Below are positions 61,419-64,000 of a stretch of DNA of 64,000 bases, piece by piece (position 1 is the first letter of the stretch; each line of letters begins with the position of its first letter). Below the pieces are notes generated by a model that saw only the letters and a program-made list of their open reading frames with translations, was not told where the DNA came from and searched no databases. This DNA is from an uncultured Rhodopila sp. (GTDB taxonomy: Bacteria; Pseudomonadota; Alphaproteobacteria; Acetobacterales; Acetobacteraceae). Made by a program: the position numbers and the translations under genes. Where the stretch lies: positions 1-64,000 of the forward strand of contig CAINOE010000049.1 of assembly GCA_903851415.1 (NCBI GenBank), given 5' to 3'.

Positions 61419-63626
61419 TTACCCGGGTTCGGCTGCGGAACCGGACCTTCCGCCCGCATCCAACGTCCGCCGGACCGCTTCGAGCAGATCGTCCCCCGCA
61501 TAGGGCTTCGTCAGCACCTTGTCGCTGGGATCGACCCCCTCCGACTCCAGAGGTTCGGCGTGTCCGGTCAGATAGATCACCGGCAGCGCCGGGAATCGCT
61601 GCCGTGCCTGGCGCACGAACTCAATGCCCGACATCCCCGCCATGCCGTGATCGACCAGCGCGATGGAGACCGGCCCGCTTTCCAGCGCCGCCAAACCGTC
61701 CGCCCCGCTCCCGACGGCGCCCACGCTGTAGCCCGCGTCCTCCAGGAACGCCACCGCAACGTCCCGGACGTCGTCCTGGTCGTCCACGACAAGCACCGTG
61801 ATCCCGCCCGGCGGCGGCGCGTTGCGCGGCCGGGTTTCCTCCTCCTCCTCCTCCGCAGCCGCCGCCGGGTCGTCCGCGCGTGGCAGGTAGACCTCCACCA
61901 CCGTTCCGACGCCGACTGTGCTGCGCAGCCGGGCGGTGCCGCCGAACTGCTGCACCACGCCATGCACCTGCGCCAGGCCGAGGCCGCTGCCCTTGCCGAT
62001 CGGCTTGGTGGTGAAGAAGGGTTCGAAGGCTTTGGCGAGGACGTCCGGCGGCATGCCGCTGCCTTCGTCCTCGACCGTGATCAGCACATAGTCCCGCCGC
62101 TCCAGCTCCGCCGGCAGGGTGGCTTCGCCGCGATGGACATTGCGCGTGGCGATGCGGACGCCGCCGCCCTCCGGCATCGCGTCGCGCGCGTTGATCGCCA
62201 GGTTCAGGACAATCGACTCCAGTTGCACCGGATCGGTTCGCGCTGCCCACAAATCCGGCGCCAGGCTGGTTTCGATCGATATCAAACCGCCCAGGCTGCG
62301 GCCGAGCAGATCCTGCATCCGCGTCACCACGGCATTGGCATCGACCGCGCGCGGCTCGACATGCTGCTTGCGGGCATAGGCCAGAAGCTGCCGCGTCAGT
62401 TCGCCGCCGCGCCGCGCCGCGGCCAGCGCCGACTCCGCCTGGCGGATCGCGCGGCCGTCCGCCAGAACCGGCCGCAGCAGTTCCAGATTGCCGATGACGG
62501 CGGTCAGCAGGTTGTTGAAGTCGTGCGCGATCCCGCCGGTGAGCTGGCCGATGGCCTCCAGCCGCTGCGCCTGCATCAGCGCCGCCTCGGCCTTCTTGCG
62601 TTCGGTGATTTCCTCGGTCAGCCGCGCATTCGCCTCGGCCAGTTCGCGGGTTCGCTCGCGCACGCGCAGTTCGAGTGTTTCGGCGAATCGTTTCAGCGCG
62701 TCCTCGCTTTGCTTGCGGCGCGTGATGTCGCGCAGGTACACCGACAGGCCGCCCTCGCCGGGAAAAATGGTGATGTCGACCCAGCGGTTGAGCACCGGAG
62801 ACATCGCCTCGACGGTGACGACCCGCTGCTCGCGCGCGGCACGCAGATGCGCTGCATGGATCGCCCCTTCGGCCGCTTGCGGGAACTCTTCCCAATACAC
62901 CTTGCCGAGCAGGTCGCCGCGCGTGCGGCCCCAGAGATCCTCGGCCTTGCGGTTGAAATAGGTCAGCTTCCAGTCGCGATCGACCGCGTAGAAGGCGTCG
63001 CTGATGCTTTCCAGAATGTCGCTGGTCTGCGCGTGGGAAGCCTCCAGCGCCGTCTCCGTCCGGCCGCGGTCGAGCGCGAGGCCGAGCAGGTTCGCGGCCG
63101 CCTGCATGAACGCCAGATCCTGCGGCTCAAAATCGCCCGGGTGCCGGCTGTCGGCTTCCAGCACGCCGAAATGCGCGTCGTTGCTGCGGATGATGACATT
63201 GATGGCGCGCTGGATGCCGTGTTCGATCAGCAGCGCCGGAGTCTGGAACCGGGCCTCGGCGCCGAGGGAATTGGAAATGACCGGTTTTCCCGTCTTCAAC
63301 GCATATCCGGCCGGCGACTCCAGATCGGCGCCGATGCGGGCGTGGCCGACAACGCCATCGCGCCAGCCGACTCCGGCTATCACGAGCAGTTGATCATCGG
63401 AGGGCCGATATTCCAGCACCTTGCAGAACATGGTTTCCAGGCCAAGTGCGACGAGGCGGGTGGCTTCCTGGAACAGGCTTTCGGGCTGGCCTCCGCGCAC
63501 GGCAAGCGTGCCGAGCTCCGCGAGGATCTCCTGCTGGCGCAGCCGCAGACGCAGTTGCTGGTCGACCGGCAACGCGGTCATCGGCCGTTTGACCGCGGTT
63601 GAGCGCGATGCCGCGGGCATGGCCAT
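61419..63626 (-). CDS. hybrid histidine kinase, GAF-PAS-HisKA-HATPase-REC
   Basis: 735 residues, no membrane helix. A GAF domain lies at about 35-190 (IEHGIQRAINVIIRSNDAHF), a PAS domain at about 200-305 (SDAFYAVDRDWKLTYFNRKA) and a coiled-coil linker follows. The HisKA phosphosite is His368 in GGIAHDFNNLL. The ATPase part has NLAINARDAMPEGG, DEGSGM and GKGSGLGLAQV, and the receiver at the C-terminal end has DDQDDV and the Asp of IALVDHGMAGMSG. It shares its kinase core with the kinase at 22521-24743. No receiver-only partner is adjacent. Confidence 0.9.
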   Translation of the reverse strand: MAMPAASRSTAVKRPMTALPVDQQLRLRLRQQEILAELGTLAVRGGQPESLFQEATRLVALGLETMFCKVLEYRPSDDQLLVIAGVGWRDGVVGHARIGADLESPAGYALKTGKPVISNSLGAEARFQTPALLIEHGIQRAINVIIRSNDAHFGVLEADSRHPGDFEPQDLAFMQAAANLLGLALDRGRTETALEASHAQTSDILESISDAFYAVDRDWKLTYFNRKAEDLWGRTRGDLLGKVYWEEFPQAAEGAIHAAHLRAAREQRVVTVEAMSPVLNRWVDITIFPGEGGLSVYLRDITRRKQSEDALKRFAETLELRVRERTRELAEANARLTEEITERKKAEAALMQAQRLEAIGQLTGGIAHDFNNLLTAVIGNLELLRPVLADGRAIRQAESALAAARRGGELTRQLLAYARKQHVEPRAVDANAVVTRMQDLLGRSLGGLISIETSLAPDLWAARTDPVQLESIVLNLAINARDAMPEGGGVRIATRNVHRGEATLPAELERRDYVLITVEDEGSGMPPDVLAKAFEPFFTTKPIGKGSGLGLAQVHGVVQQFGGTARLRSTVGVGTVVEVYLPRADDPAAAAEEEEEETRPRNAPPPGGITVLVVDDQDDVRDVAVAFLEDAGYSVGAVGSGADGLAALESGPVSIALVDHGMAGMSGIEFVRQARQRFPALPVIYLTGHAEPLESEGVDPSDKVLTKPYAGDDLLEAVRRTLDAGGRSGSAAEPG

Positions 63627-63838
63627 TCCGGTTTCGCTCCGAGCGCCCGCTGCCGGGACGGTCGCTGCCTGATTGCGGTCGGGTGTGCCAATGCCGTCCC
63701 TCTGACGCTCTGGTCAGAACGGCGCTTATGGCGTCGGGTTTGTCCGGCCAATGAAACCATTTTCATCTTGTGCCGGCCGCAGGATTGACCGGCCTCGATC
63801 CCGGTCAGGATAATCCGGGCCGCCGCGCAGAAAGCGCC

Positions 63839-63862
63839 AAGGCCGGGGTCTGACCCGGCCTT
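63839..63862. terminator. GC-rich hairpin after the truncated gene
   Basis: AAGGCCGGG (63839-63847) pairs with CCCGGCCTT (63854-63862), perfectly complementary with a six-base loop GTCTGA. No T tract on either strand, so it may work with help or as an mRNA 3' end stabiliser. It lies about 30 bases after the stop of the minus-strand gene at the right edge and could end transcripts from both sides. Confidence 0.55.
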
Positions 63863-63890
63863 GTCTGCGCTTCCAACGTTTGACGGGTCT

Positions 63891-64000
63891 TCAGGTCTGC
63901 TCGGTCGGCCCCAGGTTCAGGATCAGCCTGTCGGGAAGCGCTGCGCGCGGTTGATGCGGGAGTAAACCGAACATGTAGCGGCCGTGGTCGCCGGCGGGCC
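63891..64000 (-). CDS. C-terminal end of a truncated gene
   Basis: The last 36 codons of a minus-strand gene run off the right edge. It ends PDRLILNLGPTEQT then stop at 63891-63893, preceded by DHGRYMFGLLPHQPRA. Base use at third codon positions is GC-rich, as in real genes of this window, and a hairpin follows the stop. Too little is visible to assign a family. Confidence 0.55.
   Translation of the reverse strand, partial: PAGDHGRYMFGLLPHQPRAALPDRLILNLGPTEQT

Noticed and set aside
1-64000. CRISPR array, prophage or complete insertion sequence
   Set aside because: No spaced direct repeats, integrase, phage structural genes or transposase reading frame were seen.

Overview
The window is GC-rich DNA with short gene gaps, many ATGA/GTGA overlaps and few AT-rich stretches. 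The gene content suggests an alphaproteobacterium, probably Rhodospirillales/Acetobacteraceae. This is inferred from composition and gene families; no rRNA or phylogenetic marker is present beyond a tRNA-Arg(CCU), pdxJ and holB. No complete insertion sequence, prophage or CRISPR array was found. Four copies of a palindromic intergenic repeat and a nested inverted repeat are present.

Layout. (1) 0.1-7.7 kb: a secreted small protein, then a divergent module made of an Hsp70-like ATPase with a membrane segment, a membrane protein, and two translationally coupled dynamin-like GTPases. (2) 7.7-8.95 kb: a gap without a conventional gene; it holds a repeat, a candidate 25-residue cationic peptide, a strong hairpin terminator, a perfect FNR/FixK-type palindrome and an 18-codon reading frame. 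(3) 8.96-16.6 kb: an anaerobic aromatic (4-hydroxybenzoate type) cluster: Rrf2 regulator and GNAT on one strand, and on the other an aryl-CoA ligase, the three 4-hydroxybenzoyl-CoA reductase subunits and a tandem GNAT. (4) 16.8-25.7 kb: a membrane protein, an acyl-CoA-dehydrogenase-like flavoprotein with an XRE-cupin regulator, a HepT/MntA toxin-antitoxin pair, a radical SAM/SPASM enzyme with an adjacent RiPP-like precursor, a hybrid histidine kinase, and pdxJ. (5) 26.5-29.9 kb: a short curli-type locus (csgF, csgG, a curlin-like repeat protein) and small secreted or membrane proteins. (6) 30.2-42.6 kb: phosphatase plus ABC-2 permease, VapBC, nitroreductase/SDR/CoA-transferase, alpha/beta hydrolase, a lipoprotein pair, a SUFU-domain protein, a luciferase-like oxidoreductase, a serine hydrolase, a frameshifted remnant and holB. 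(7) 42.6-51.3 kb: a 1249-residue fused restriction-methylation enzyme, an orphan nucleotidyltransferase, a methyltransferase, and a GAF hybrid kinase convergent with an OmpR-type regulator. (8) 51.8-64 kb: tRNA-Arg, a surface-glycan cluster (GT2-methyltransferase fusion, GtrA, MBOAT and SGNH pair, GT39-like, methyltransferase), a membrane protein, a third hybrid kinase and the end of a truncated gene.

How genes work together. The ligase would activate 4-hydroxybenzoate (or a relative) to its CoA ester, and HcrCAB would reductively remove the hydroxyl to give benzoyl-CoA; the GNATs and Rrf2 protein resemble the acetylation and repressor layer of phototrophic benzoate degraders. CsgG would form an outer-membrane pore with CsgF for the curlin-like protein. 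The radical SAM enzyme probably modifies the proline/tyrosine-rich core of the peptide encoded immediately after it. The best candidates for an undescribed system are the Hsp70/twin-dynamin module and the PLYGV-repeat radical SAM peptide.
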